Below, piece after piece: positions 12,761-23,767 of a stretch of DNA of 64,000 nucleotides. The stretch is from Akanthomyces muscarius. Taxonomy: Eukaryota > Ascomycota > Sordariomycetes > Hypocreales > Cordycipitaceae. A model generated the notes under the pieces. The model saw nothing but the letters and a program-made list of their open reading frames with translations, searched no databases and was not told the DNA's origin. Position 1 is the first letter of the stretch. Each line of letters begins with the position of its first letter. The position numbers were made by a program, and so were the translations under genes. The stretch is from positions 620,001 to 684,000 of the forward strand of contig NW_026611615.1 of NCBI RefSeq assembly GCF_028009165.1, given 5' to 3'.

Positions 12761-15706
12761 TCAAGATGAAGGGACGGCCTTGAGAGCGTCGTTCAGAGTG
12801 CCAGAGAGGTTGTTGGTCTGCTGAGTGGTGAAGCACTTGCGCGACGGAATGAGGCCAATGATGGCGTTGGCAATGCCGTCAACGACACCCTCGAGGGCTC
12901 GGAGAGCGGCTGCAACAGGGGCACCAGCAAGAGGGACCTGAGAGATCACGCCAGCCTTGCCAATGATGATGTTGAGAAGTGCCTGATGGACTTCGACAAA
13001 CTTGGTCAGGGCAATGGAGACGCCGTCAGCAGCGCAGCCCGGGTCCAGAGGAGGCATAGAGGCCAGCGTAGCAATATCCGCGGTGATTTGGGTGACAATC
13101 TGAGTGAAGCCCGAGGCAACCTGGGCAAAAGCGGCAGGGTTAGTGATCGACAGGCCGTTGGCGGGTCCTTGAAGGTTCATAGAGAGGTCGGTGATCTTGT
13201 TGATGGCGTCAATAACACCCTGGCCAGCATCTCCGATCGCGCTAGCGGAGCACATGTCGGGCTTGTTGCAAGAGTCGACTGTGCCCTGAGTCATGGTGAG
13301 GGTACCGTTCAGAGCCATGATCTCGTCCATGGCACATTGCTTCTGGGTAGGGATGAGGTTGATGATGGCAAAAGCAAGCGAGTCGACAGCGCCCTCGAGG
13401 GTCTGGAGGGCGGCGGCGACAGCAATACCAGCGACAGGGATGCTTTCAAGGACGGAGCCCTTGCCGAAAACAATCTTGAGGAGGGCCTGGTGGATGTTCA
13501 CAAACTTGGTCAAGGCGATGTTGACGGCGGTGGCGTCACACTCGACATCGAGAGGCTGCAGGGAGGTGATGGCGCCGAGGGAGCCGGTGATGGTAGTCAC
13601 GATGTTGGCAAAGCCCATGGCAACCTGCGTACCGGCGGCGATACCAGCCGGGCCAGTACCGATGTTGTTGGCGGGATCCTGGAGAGCCATGGAGAGATCA
13701 GAGACCTTGTCGATGGCGTCGACGACAGACTGAGCGCCCTCGGCGATCGTGGCAGCGGCACACGTCGCCGTGGGGCAGGTGCTACCAACAGGAGTGGTTT
13801 GGCTGGTGGGAGAGGGTGTAGTCATAGAGCCACTGGGCATGGACGAACCAGACATCATGGAAGAACCGGGCGTCATGGAGGAGTCGGTGGGAGCAGGCGT
13901 AGACGAGCCACCAGTCATGGTACCACTAGGCATCGTGGTCTCACCAGGCGTTGTGGAGGAACCAGGCGCGGGAGTGGTAGAAGGCTCGCCACCATCGCCG
14001 CCACCGGTGCCGCTGGGTCCAGGAGGTCCCGGAGGTCCAGGAGGTCCGGGAGGTCCGGACGGTCCAGGCTCGCCAGGCTGGCCATCGCCGCCGTTGTTTC
14101 CAGGCTGACCAGGCTGGCCATCGCCGCCGTTGTTTCCAGGCTGACCAGGCTGGCCATCGCCGCCGTTGTTTCCAGGCTGGCCATCGCCGCCGTTGTTTCC
14201 AGGCTGGCCATCGCCGCCGTTGTTTCCAGGCTGGCCAGGCTGGCCATCTCCACCGTTGCCACCGTTACCGGGCTGGCCATCACCGCCGTTGCCGCCGTTT
14301 CCACCGTTACCGGGCTGGCCATCACCACCGTTGCCGCCGTTTCCACCGTTACCGGGCTGGCCATCACCGCCGTTGCCGCCGTTGCCACCGTTACCAGGCT
14401 GGCCATCACCGCCGTTGCCGCCATTTCCACCGTTACCAGGCTGGCCATCCCCGCCGTTGCCGCCGTTGCCACCGTTACCAGGCTGGCCATCCCCGCCGTT
14501 GCCGCCGTTGCCACCGTTACCAGGCTGGCCATCACCGCCGTTGCCGCCGTTGCCACCGTTACCAGGCTGGCCATCCCCGCCGTTGCCGCCGTTTCCACCG
14601 TTACCAGGCTGGCCATCACCGCCGTTGCCGCCGTTTCCACCGTTACCAGGCTGGCCATCACCGCCGTTGCCGCCGTTTCCACCGTTACCAGGCTGGCCAT
14701 CCCCGCCGTTGCCGCCGTTTCCACCGTTTCCAGGCTGTCCGGGTTGACCAGGCTGTCCGTTACCGCCATTACCGCCACTGCCAGGCTGGCCGGGCTGACC
14801 AGGCGTGCCGGGCTGACCAGGCGTGCCGGGCTGACCAGGCGTGCCGGGCTGCCCGGGCTGACCGGGCTGACCGGGCTGTCCGCCGCCGCCGTTACCGCCG
14901 TTACCGCCGTTGCCCCCGTTGCCCCCGTTACCGCCACTGCCAGGCGTGCCGGGCTGTCCAGGGGTGCCAGGCTGTCCAGGAGTGCCAGGCTGTCCAGGCG
15001 TGCCAGGCGTGCCGGGTGTGCCGGGTGTGCCGGGTGTGCCGGGCTGTCCGGGCTGACCGGGCTGACCGGGCTGACCAGGACCGCCAGGTTGACCAACGGC
15101 AGCACCATTGTTTCCGTTGCCATTGGCAGGACCAGTGGGGGAAGTTGCTTGAGGGCTGGTAGTGAACGTAGTGACAATCGAAAGACCAGTCTCAACGCAG
15201 CCTTCAGGCGCGCCAGCGCCATACGCAATCACAGCGCCATCCAGGCCGCGCTGGCAGAACTGGGCACTGCCTGACGGGAAGCCTTGGTTCTCCCAAACGA
15301 GGGTGTTGTTGACAGTGCTAAAGGTAGTGGTGATTGCACCAGTTCTCGGCAGCGAGGCGACGAAAGCAGCGTCCTGACCAGACGGGATAGAGACAGCACC
15401 ACCTTCGGTGATTGAGTACAGCTCTCCGTCAATGAGTGTCCAGATCATGGCACCATAGATGTTGCTAGTGGAGATGCCGTTGAAGCCAACATATTGAGCT
15501 TCACCGGGGCAGTAGCAAGAGCCTTTGAAAGAAGGGCTGGAGATTTGAAGCACAAAGGTGCTCTCGACGGCGCGGGGCAAGCTAACGGCACGACGGCCGT
15601 TGTTGCTGTTGCGAACAACCTTGAGGAAGCGACCGGACTCAGCAACCACGGTGCTGGTAAGGAGGGGAACGGCGATGAAGCCGCTGAGAATGGATGGCAG
15701 ATGCAT
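12761..15706 (-). CDS. Secreted collagen-like protein with duplicated HsbA-like C-terminal domains
   Basis: A single-exon gene for a 981-aa secreted protein. Residues 1-22 ([22 protein letters not shown]) form a signal peptide. An N-terminal Cys-containing domain follows to about residue 190 ([23 protein letters not shown]), which I cannot place with certainty but which recalls DUF7908-type fungal wall domains. About residues 203-565 are an uninterrupted Gly-X-Y collagen-like array (GQPGQPG, GTPGTPG, 14-residue [14 protein letters not shown] units, [10 protein letters not shown]). A Ser/Thr/Pro/Met linker comes next, and two tandem helical domains (about 645-815 and 820-981) each contain [13 protein letters not shown] or [13 protein letters not shown] and FVxxHQALL. 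These resemble HsbA/UVI-1-type hydrophobic-surface-binding proteins. There is no C-terminal hydrophobic tail, so no GPI anchor is expected. A likely role is adhesion or cell-surface coating, by inference. Confidence 0.85.
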   Translation of the reverse strand: MHLPSILSGFIAVPLLTSTVVAESGRFLKVVRNSNNGRRAVSLPRAVESTFVLQISSPSFKGSCYCPGEAQYVGFNGISTSNIYGAMIWTLIDGELYSITEGGAVSIPSGQDAAFVASLPRTGAITTTFSTVNNTLVWENQGFPSGSAQFCQRGLDGAVIAYGAGAPEGCVETGLSIVTTFTTSPQATSPTGPANGNGNNGAAVGQPGGPGQPGQPGQPGQPGTPGTPGTPGTPGTPGQPGTPGQPGTPGQPGTPGSGGNGGNGGNGGNGGNGGGGQPGQPGQPGQPGTPGQPGTPGQPGTPGQPGQPGSGGNGGNGQPGQPGQPGNGGNGGNGGDGQPGNGGNGGNGGDGQPGNGGNGGNGGDGQPGNGGNGGNGGDGQPGNGGNGGNGGDGQPGNGGNGGNGGDGQPGNGGNGGNGGDGQPGNGGNGGNGGDGQPGNGGNGGNGGDGQPGNGGNGGNGGDGQPGNGGNGGNGGDGQPGNGGNGGDGQPGQPGNNGGDGQPGNNGGDGQPGNNGGDGQPGQPGNNGGDGQPGQPGNNGGDGQPGEPGPSGPPGPPGPPGPPGPSGTGGGDGGEPSTTPAPGSSTTPGETTMPSGTMTGGSSTPAPTDSSMTPGSSMMSGSSMPSGSMTTPSPTSQTTPVGSTCPTATCAAATIAEGAQSVVDAIDKVSDLSMALQDPANNIGTGPAGIAAGTQVAMGFANIVTTITGSLGAITSLQPLDVECDATAVNIALTKFVNIHQALLKIVFGKGSVLESIPVAGIAVAAALQTLEGAVDSLAFAIINLIPTQKQCAMDEIMALNGTLTMTQGTVDSCNKPDMCSASAIGDAGQGVIDAINKITDLSMNLQGPANGLSITNPAAFAQVASGFTQIVTQITADIATLASMPPLDPGCAADGVSIALTKFVEVHQALLNIIIGKAGVISQVPLAGAPVAAALRALEGVVDGIANAIIGLIPSRKCFTTQQTNNLSGTLNDALKAVPSS
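14273..14734 (-). repeat. Minisatellite: eleven 42-bp units inside the collagen-like gene
   Basis: Read on the plus strand, the block CTGGCCAT recurs at exact 42-bp spacing at 14273, 14315, 14357, and so on to 14693, giving 11 in-phase units that each encode 14 residues ([14 protein letters not shown]). Units differ mainly at wobble positions (TTGCC/TTTCC, CACC/CCCC). The flanking parts of the array use shorter GXY units (CAGGCTGGCCATCGCC type near 14080-14240). Exact phase and near-identity suggest ongoing unit gain or loss. Confidence 0.93.
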
Positions 15707-18447
15707 CTTGAATGAAGGTCAACGAGTGAATGATTAAGTGAATGTGTTCTAAACCAGTCTATGCGCTGGAATAGGGTTAGAAAAGAAAAGCAAACTTGTT
15801 GGCTGTGGTTGTCGATGATCAAAAAAGTTTCCAAAACTCGAGCTCGAGAGGCATACTTATACACAGACGCGATGCTCTTTGCCTCTGTTTTGGAACTACA
15901 GTAAAGTTCAATTTCCATCTGTTTTGAAAACACAGGCTAGTTACCATTCGTCACTCACGACACGAACTCAAGTCTGAGGCATAAAGAAACGCATATCTGC
16001 AGCTCATACCTGGAGTTTTCAGACTTCCGCATTAGGACAGCAACATCCCCATCGGGTGGAAAGTTTACTAACAAAACAGCTGTAACCGGGGAGATTGGTG
16101 GCGGCCGAGTCTCGCCGCCAAGGCCTTCGGCCCATCGGCGCCACTCTGCTTGGGATGCAAGCAACGGTGTTGTCGTTCATCTAGAGGCGTAGAACAGTCC
16201 GAACTTGAAGACCCAGTTGTGCGGGACCCCACAGGCTCGTTCCAGGCCTGACGTTTGGCTCGCAAGCTACCTGCATCCACGGGAGCTCATAGGACAAGGA
16301 GGCTCTGTCTAGGATTGCCATTTTTGGGACGGCAGGTCAGCCCTGTGGGGTCGACAATGATGGTTGGGGGTGACGACCCTGTTGATCCTGTGGGGACTCG
16401 GAGAACTCGATTCCACTGTATTGAGTGAGCCCGCGCGTGTTCTGTTTCGCAATTTTAATGTCTCTCGCTTCCGTGTCTCTCCCTACTCAGCCAATCAGAC
16501 AAACTAGTGCAGGCGGCTCAGCTGTGGATGCCCTAGCTGTACATGTATTGGATGGAACGGTGGCTGTCTCCCTTCCGTCGTAGTGCAGGTCAAAAGCGCG
16601 ACGCGGTCATGCAACGCGCGCTCTAAAGCGAGAACCCAGTCAGAGGAAACAAGTGGCATATCATGCCCTGTATCAAATCCACGGTTTTCTCCTGCCTACG
16701 CGCGTTGCTGTTGAGCAGGACCCTGACTGGAAGTGAGATCGACAGGGACAAAGAAGAGTAGAACATGAAGCAGATGGAACTGCGGTCGGAATCGTGGCAG
16801 GATAGGTCAAGCGCGCCATTGGTGGGTCGTGCCGCATACCATCGGCAGACCGAGCATAATGTGCCGTCTCAACTGTACTAGTAGTAGCAGACTTGCATAC
16901 CTGCTCGGGAAACCCCACGCTGGCCAGATCTTCTCCCGGCCATGGCTTGCGGGGGGGGCATTCCTGTGTCTGCATCCGCGTGCGAGGTCAAGATTTCCGA
17001 GCCATGTCACTGAATCTGGCTCGGCTGTAGCCTGCTGGGGTCATTCCTGCCCTTACGTTGGATCTATCCACAACCGCGTCGGATGCCCTGACATCCGAGC
17101 CGCGCCTGGAATTTACAATGTTCGGATGTTCCTAACCTCTTTGTAGACATGTGTACTCAATTGTTGACTGTCTGTTATTGTCACAGATCCAGACGATGGT
17201 TGTTTTTTTTTTTCCTTTTTTCTTTTGCTTGCCACTGCATCTGGAAAAAACGTTGTTGTCGATCATGCTGGTCGTCGGTTGCTGTCCAATCACATACTGC
17301 GGAGTTCAGGAATAGCTGGCAGCACGATGTTACCGACGTGCCCCTTTGGAAGATTGTTGATTAGGGCAATCTAGTAGAAGCTCTTGGTGCTAGTTGTAGC
17401 CGCTGCGTTGTACATGCGCGCAGCCAGAAACGGCGGCGCAGATGTGATTAAAAAGCGCAAAACACTTTTTAGAGCAGTGAATAAAAAACGGGACGTATTA
17501 ATGAATAGTGACTGTTCAAGTGCATGTGCACTCGAGCTCGACTCGAAGCCAAATTACCGGCGGGCTACTGAGATGCCGCATCCCACGAGGTATAGCTACA
17601 ACGCCTACCCTGCATCATAAAGCATACTTATCCTGGGGGGAACAACTAATACCTATGGCCTTTGGCAGCCTGTAGATATAGTAATTCTTTGTTTAATCGC
17701 TTTGAGAAGCCGTCTGAAGTCCTTTTTTCGTTATTTCGTCTCGCGAGGGAGTAAAATCCCGCTCTTTGGTAAGTGTGAACAGAAGCGATTTCACGAAATA
17801 CCACCCAGACAATCTTCAACAGAATAGCGACGAGATAAAATATAGAATTCAATTCCTGAATTAAAAACAAAACAACAATCGTGAATGAGCGCATAGAGTA
17901 TGCCAATAGTCTTCTATACTCCATAGTTTCATTTACGTTTATTTCACGTTTTTAGAGGTTTCTCTGACACAGAAGCGACCATCTGCTTTCGTTTTCTTCA
18001 CTCCAGAGCTACCACCTGTCCATGACGATGATATCTGAACTGTTTGCTGACCGAGACAAGGGAGAGTCCACTCGACAAAGAGGGTTCTTGTCTGAGCGCG
18101 ATAACATTTTCCCGTCCTCATCCGCGCAAGGGAGCCTGGCAAGACAGGACAAAAGGAGTAATGCCTTTTTGGGCATCGGAAAGTGGAGCTGACGCAAGCA
18201 CTTTAATCGGGTCAATCTGGCTCACGACTCCTTTGAGCTCACGTACTTCCAGAATTGTCGACTAAACGACCGGAAAGTGGCACTCTAGAAATGCCCACAC
18301 CGGATATAAATGTAGCCAAAGTTTCTCTTGATTGCCTGCACAATAAATCATAGAGGTTGTCGTTCCAAGAAAACTTCAAAACCATTTGCACTGACTTCCA
18401 GGCTATATTTGCAACCTAGCCTTTTTTCTGTCTATTTACTTTTCACA
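15707..18447. promoter_or_regulatory. Long divergent promoter region (collagen-like gene / amidohydrolase)
   Basis: The 2.74-kb gap contains no convincing coding region; ORFs of 60-105 codons here lack family resemblance. On the minus strand a TATA-like block (TATAAGTA, 15854-15861) lies about 150 bp upstream of the collagen-like start. GTGGGG-type sequences near 16,344, 16,390 and 17,035 could be carbon-catabolite (CreA-type) sites, which is speculative. T-rich and A-rich patches occur near 17,200 and 17,450. Confidence 0.45.
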
Positions 18448-19463
18448 ATGTCGATCGATGTTCACCATCACGTTTACCCACCCGTCTTCACCAAAAGTAA
18501 GCGACTTGCCCGCCTGTCCGCCCAGCCACTTTTTAACAGCATTGCCTGCTAGAACTCAACGAAGCTGGTGGAGATCCATCCGGGTGGTTTGTCCCGGATT
18601 GGACACTCGAAGCAGACCAAGATCTCTGCAAGGCTATAGGCGTGAAAACAGCCATTCTCTCTGTGACAGCACCTGGCACAGCATGTACGGGCGACCCTAC
18701 TACCGCGGCGACACTCGCGCGAGAGTGCAATGAATACGTCGCCGCGATTCGCGACCGCCACGCAGATGCATACGGCTTCTTTGCCGTACTTCCATCCCTG
18801 ATTGACACTGATGCGTGCCTCAAAGAAATTGCCTACGGCCTTGATCACTTGCACGCTGACGGGGTCATCGTGTACACACGCTACGGAGACGCGAATGGCT
18901 ACCTTGGACACGCTCAGTTTCGTCCCATTTGGGAGGAGCTTAACAGGCGCAAAGTCGTCGTCTTTGTTCATCCGACGCACTCTGTCGACACGGCACTCAT
19001 CAACAGCAAGCTACCCCAGCCCATGTTCGACTACCCCCACGAAACAGGGCGCACTGCGATTGACCTCATCACGTCGGGTGCGCTCCGCGAGTACTGCCAG
19101 GATTGCAAAATAATCTTGTCCCATGCGGGCGGCACGCTCCCGGCCCTCATTGGCCGCGTCGCGGGTTTGCTGCCCTTCACGGCGCACTCTGTTGCCCGCA
19201 CGGCTGAGCAACTGCGTGAGGATGCAAAAATGTTTTACTTTGACACGGCTCTTTCGAGCGATCCTGCGACGCTCGCCGGCTTGGTGAAAGTTGCGGATCC
19301 AAGCCATATTCTTTTTGGCAGCGACTTCCCTAACGCACCTAACGATAGCATAACGTACTTCACCAAACGGATGCACAGTGTCGCGGCCGATGCGGGTGTC
19401 GATATCGAGAGCGTTTGCTCTAGAAATGCGCTGAAACTCTTCCCCAGATTAAACAAAGACTGA
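18448..19463 (+). CDS. Amidohydrolase-2 family decarboxylase (6-methylsalicylate decarboxylase-like)
   Basis: Metal-dependent ACMSD-type TIM-barrel enzyme. Two exons, 18448-18496 and 18553-19463 (intron GTAAGC...CTGCTAG, phase 1), give 319 aa, the normal length for the subfamily. The metal-binding D-x-H-x-H motif is at residues 4-8 (DVHHH). Further likely ligands are His156 (VVVFVHPTH), His207 (IILSHAGGTLP) and Asp274 (ILFGSDFPNAP). GGDPSGWFVPDW near the N-terminus and YPHETGRTAIDL in the middle resemble fungal 6-methylsalicylate / 5-carboxyuracil decarboxylases. It probably removes a carboxylate from an aromatic acid; the substrate is not determined. The first exon is only 49 nt, so starting at a later methionine would lose the metal site. 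It converges with a Zn2Cys6 regulator 73 bp away, suggesting a small catabolic or secondary-metabolite locus. All key residues are intact. Confidence 0.88.
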
Positions 19464-19536
19464 ACATAGCTAGCAATAGAAATATAGCTTTTTTGTTTGT
19501 TTCGAAAGCTTTCTTGGAAGTTATTTTATCTGCTTA

Positions 19537-21633
19537 TTAGCTTGTTCGCGCCGCACTTGTAGTATGGATGCTGTCGCCCAAGTCCATTTCGCCCGGAATA
19601 TTGCCCCATTCCACTTCCATACCCAGATCAGTAAAAAGAAAAGGAGTGTCTGAATCGACATGCTCTGTTGAACCGACTGGCGGGAAAGGTACGTCCAGCG
19701 CCGAGTCCAGTGGCGTCTGCAGGCTGGACAAAGCTGCAATGGACTGCTGTACCTCTTCTTCTGCGATCGCGCAAAGCAACCTTGCTTTTCTCATCGCCTC
19801 TCTTGCTTGTGGTACCCGATGTTTTGATAATCTCTCGAAATTGGTCCCGCAGAGTGACAAAGTCTTTCGGGCCGCCGGCGTATGAGGACCAGTGGGATGC
19901 GTCGTCGTAAAGCCGACAAGACAGAGCGTTGCGAGCCATTGACAGCCAGTAGCCTGAGATAGCACGTTGAATGAGCCGCTGTCCAGATTCGCGTCGATGG
20001 TTACCGTCAGTGCGGATGCATGCTTCGCGCAAGCCACGGAAAGCTCATTTGCCGTCAGATTTTGGTCTTCGCCTCGAGGGGCTACACATGCGAACGGACG
20101 AAGGAGTATCATACAGGCCATGTGATAGCACATTCGGAGAAAGAGCTTCTGTCGATTAAGCCACATCGGAACCTCGCATCCCGTTTCAAAAGCGTCCGGG
20201 CTGGTTTTCTGTTCTGGACCTTTCAATGCCGTTGGTAGCGAGCCAGGCCCAGACGTGTATAGGTATGATTGACGATTTGACGGCCGCGGCCGTGATCCCG
20301 CAAAACTCCGTCAAATTGTCGAAACTTGAGCCTTTGTTCGATCGGCTTCTGTTGCTAGGGTAGAGGGAGCAGCTCTCAGAAGCATCGCGGACCAATTGTG
20401 CCAACTTTGTCACCTGCACAAAGCTTTCCGTGTCGGAGATTCTCTCAAATATCTGCATGGACTCGGAAGACTTTTGAAGAGCAACCTTGATCAAATCCTG
20501 AGAACTTTGGCGGGGAACGAGATGCGGGATGCTGGCTATTGTTGACAAAACGTTGTCGAGAGCTTGTAGTGCCAAGCACGTTCGTGCTCTGACAATAACG
20601 CTGTTGACCCTCTCCATGAATGGAGGGACATTTTGAGGATCCATCATGTCCGCATTCCGTGCAGCTAGTGCCAACATCTGGTGACACTTGTATGCCTGAT
20701 GAAGGTGCATCATGTATATGCTTGCATACATGTATGACTGTACAGTCAGCAAATCTGGACGGTTCGTCGACTTCAAAAGGTAAGTTTGCGACCTTTCAAA
20801 ATAATAATAGCCCGGTGGCCCGCCCATCTGGTACGGATCATTCGCATCATCGTCCGCTAAAGAGATGGCTTGGTGGACGCTCAGCGCTAAGAGTATATCA
20901 AGAAAATGGCAGGGCTGCCGTGCTGGCCCGTGCGACCACAGGTGCGCATGATACTTCCATAGCCATGACGCGCTAATGATGGGCGCAATCACTTGGTATG
21001 ATTGAAGGAACGCAGTTAAAAGGCGCTCTTCTGCGGCCTTGTCCAGAGTATCAAGCGGCGTAGTCCCTGAAAATGATACTGGGGGTGGCGATGGACTTAG
21101 TGTTAAGAGATTTTCATCGTAGTCGTCGGGACAAGACTTTCCAGATCTGATTGCACTGTTGAAGTGCTGTACAAATAGCTGCCACGATCCTGTCGATTGA
21201 TCGGGGCAGGAGTTGGCTTCCGGTGGACGTTGGCCCTCGTACTCTCTCGCGCTCTGAGTTGAGTCTGAGCCTGTATTGGTGGAAGCACCTAGACTCTCTG
21301 CTGGGAGGCCTTCGATATGCGATCGTGGACGCGGTCGGCTGCGTGTACTGGCGAGTTAGCATGCGCACTCGGCACCCGGCGATGCGGGATCAGAAACTCG
21401 ACTGCTACTCTGGCCGTAGCTCGTGCATTCAAGCTTCGGTCAAAGCATGGGGATCTGGTTTCCCTGCAGGATCGGCATGGCCTTTCATCGTCACATTTAA
21501 TGCGATTTCGATGACATCGCGTGCACGCCTGCATGACATGTGGGGGACGGCGACGCGCCGAAGGAGGCACGTCGCCATCACCTCGGACAGAAAATGTCGA
21601 AAACATGGCGCGGAGCGCGCGCGGAGCGGACAA
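19537..21633 (-). CDS. Zn2Cys6 fungal transcription factor
   Basis: DNA-binding regulator. The first exon (from 21633) carries a perfect binuclear zinc cluster: C-x2-C-x6-C-x5-C-x2-C-x6-C (ACTRCHRNRIKC, then CRSC and the last Cys in SPCFD, about nt 21530-21445). A frame change shows one intron after it; the best phase fit is 21397-21339 with branch GCTAAC and acceptor ACGCAG, but the donor GTTTCT is weak. The second exon runs through SYQVIAPIISASWLWKYHAHLWSHG and DILLALSVHQAISLADDD, matching the fungal transcription-factor middle region. A further frame change between about 20,340 and 20,200 needs a second intron (candidate 20281-20209) or reflects a frameshift. The last segment (KLFLRMCYHMACMILLRPF and onward) continues the domain to the stop at 19537. 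Alternative starts are Met at about 21604 and 21534. It probably controls the neighbouring decarboxylase, by inference. Confidence 0.75.
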
Positions 21634-22336
21634 GCCAATCTAAGGAGCGAAGTAGTGCATGCCAACGAGGATGCACCGTTTAACGTTAGACAAAAGGGGA
21701 CTGGAACTCCGGAATTTATGGTCGCGATAGATCCTTAGACGCCCCGCTTTCTGCCGCCCACTCAGTATAACAATGTAATGAGAGCGCGTCGTAGGTGATC
21801 AATTACCGCCGTAAAAGGGTGGCGAATGTGCTGAGTCTTTGCTTGTAGACCCTAGCAGGTCTTTGAATACGCGACAGCCCAACCTTGTCGGGGAATGTGA
21901 GACCAGATGGTCTTACTCGAACCATACAGTCAGCGCCCTTTACAAAGCAATGCCGAAACTATGTACGTACAGCGATGACGCTTATGTTACGATAACGCAG
22001 GATTCAACAGCTTGTTTGCACCTTCGCTGTAATAGCTTCCCAGTGCTCAATTACCCGCCGGCAATGCGTAACATCTAGGATTGCACAAAGTCATTGCAGC
22101 AATTGGGCTGAACGGACATAAAAGCTGGCAAATCCGTGGCCATCCGCGCAACTTGCTGGAGCTCGTGGTGCTCCCAAGCAGGTTTCGCCTAGCACCCTGG
22201 TGATGATGCTACGCAGCGCTTTTTAAAGTAGCCCTCTACCTTTACATAGTCTTGCATGAATCCGGCGGACCTTTACATAGACTTGAAACACTGACTTCGA
22301 TTTTTTTCGCTGCTTCCAAATAGGCAGATTCGCACC
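21634..22336. promoter_or_regulatory. Divergent promoter region (transcription factor / SDR pseudogene)
   Basis: The 703-bp spacer lies between two divergent genes. No coding potential stands out. If the SDR was once part of the locus, this would have been its shared promoter with the regulator. Confidence 0.45.
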
Positions 22337-23059
22337 ATGACTGCAGCCGATCCGATTGTTCTCACCACTGGCGCTAACCAGGGTCTCGGGTTTGAGGTGA
22401 CAAGTGAAATCACGACTGATGATCCAAGCTACCATGTATAGATGGGTTATCGCGACGAAAGAAAAGGCACCAAAACTGCTGAGGGGCTAGGGAGCCAAAG
22501 GCTTTCCGTTGAGGGCATCTGTATCGATGTCACAGATGATGCGTCAACAAAGGTTGCGGCCGATCCCGTTGGGCGCAACTTTGGGCGTCTCGATGTTTTA
22601 ATCAAGCGCTGGCGCCATCACCGAGGGTCACCTTCCGCAGAGCACCACGCTGCGACAAACATGGCAGGATGGCTTCGATCTCAACGCCATCGCCCATGTC
22701 GTAGCTACCGAGGCCTTCTTGGCTCTGTTAGAGGAGTTGACTTCACCCCGAATTGTGTTTGTCTCGTCTGGTCTGGGATATTGCTCTGGTCGCAATGATC
22801 CGAACGACCAGTTTCCTAGGTTCGCATTCCCTGCTTATCGAGCTAGCGAGGCTGCTATCAAGACGATAACTTGCCACCACGCCAGTCAATATGAGGCCAA
22901 AGGCTGGAAAAACTGATGCCAGTGATCCTGGCTTCTGTGCGACCAATTTTCAAAGTCACGACAGAGAGCGGTGCGACGGAGACTGCTAAACTCGCTACGC
23001 CACAAAGGGACGGTCCTAATGGAACTTTCAGCAATGCGGATGGGACCGTTACGTGGTAA
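22337..23059 (+). pseudogene. Broken short-chain dehydrogenase/reductase (SDR)
   Basis: A recognisable NAD(P)-binding SDR that cannot be translated. The start gives MTAADPIVLTTGANQGLGFE, with the TGxxxGxG cofactor motif intact (TGANQGLG). An in-frame TAG at 22439-22441 follows YHV just before MGYRDE. Frame then changes three times, each by the equivalent of one added base: near 22,605 (in the NAG region after RLDVLI), near 22,912 (after AKGW) and near 22,959 (before TESGATETAK). The remaining frame ends with DGTVTW and TAA at 23057-23059. The SDR active-site Tyr is present in YRASEAA, but the Lys expected four residues on is Glu, so the site is also chemically dead. The changes are not RIP-type (three are indels), so this is ordinary decay of a single-copy gene next to the regulator and decarboxylase. 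Confidence 0.85.
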
Positions 23060-23767
23060 AGACAAGCTAGCGCGTGGGGCATTTATCCTTGTAGAGGATC
23101 CTGCAAGGATGCATTCTCATTCGTTTGCACAGATTTATACGCGTCCTAAGCTTGTAGGCGAGACATTTATTTCGTGGTAGAGTTTGGCGATGGCGACTAA
23201 TTTGTCGAGCCTGGATTACCTTCGCAGTTTTCGGAAACTCTGCAGCGCCATCGTGGATGTGCCAATTAAGCCAATGATGATATATTGATTTGTGCAAAAG
23301 TTGAAAGAGTGCCATGTCTCGTAAATACGATTCAGTGTAGCTCTTTCTGTCGCTGCAAACTTCACGATTCTAGCAGAGACCCTCTGTAGCGTTCGTATCC
23401 CCGAGAATCACCGCTCGCAGAAATCGCCGAACCCACGTGGGTGTCCTCCATCTTTTACAGTTTTTCGTACATCCGAAGTAATGGCAGCGAATCGCTAATT
23501 TGACCGGTGGTCCATGTTAATTCCCACAAAAATATAAGGAAATGCCAAAGAGCTCACAGTCTCTGATGAACCCGTTGTCCACTTCATGGCAAGCCCTGCG
23601 CCTTGGCAAACGAACTGCCGTTAATCCACTATCCACATCTTATCAATCAGACCGGAAACAACCCCGAAAACAGAGGTCATTTGCATATTCTGATCTATAA
23701 GAGTCATTAGCCCCCCCTGACTTGCCATGTTTCACTCCCATCCAACCTTTCGTATCTTCTACCTACG
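23060..23767. promoter_or_regulatory. Promoter region of the MFSD1-like carrier
   Basis: The 708-bp spacer contains no gene. A GATA-type motif, CATCTTATCAATCAGA, lies at 23636-23651, about 117 bp upstream of the ATG, and recurs identically upstream of the siderophore transporter. A further TGATCTATAAGAG block lies near 23,692. Confidence 0.5.
23636..23651. promoter_or_regulatory. GATA-type motif shared with the siderophore-transporter promoter
   Basis: The 16-bp sequence CATCTTATCAATCAGA reads TCTGATTGATAAGATG on the other strand. It contains a TGATAA GATA core and resembles SreA/Urbs1-type iron-regulator sites (consensus ATCWGATAA). The identical 16-mer occurs at 29600-29615. Confidence 0.45.

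Noticed and set aside
14273..14734. Regular 42-bp repeats considered as a CRISPR-like array
   Set aside because: There are no unique spacers, the units are contiguous and in a coding frame, and the host is a fungus.
12986..15274. 762-codon plus-strand ORF and another long minus-strand frame over the collagen-like gene
   Set aside because: They are by-products of the Gly-X-Y codon periodicity; the minus-strand frame with signal peptide and domains is the real gene.
16829..17146. 105-codon ORF in the long intergenic region
   Set aside because: No recognisable motif, poor start context and no splice-supported extension.
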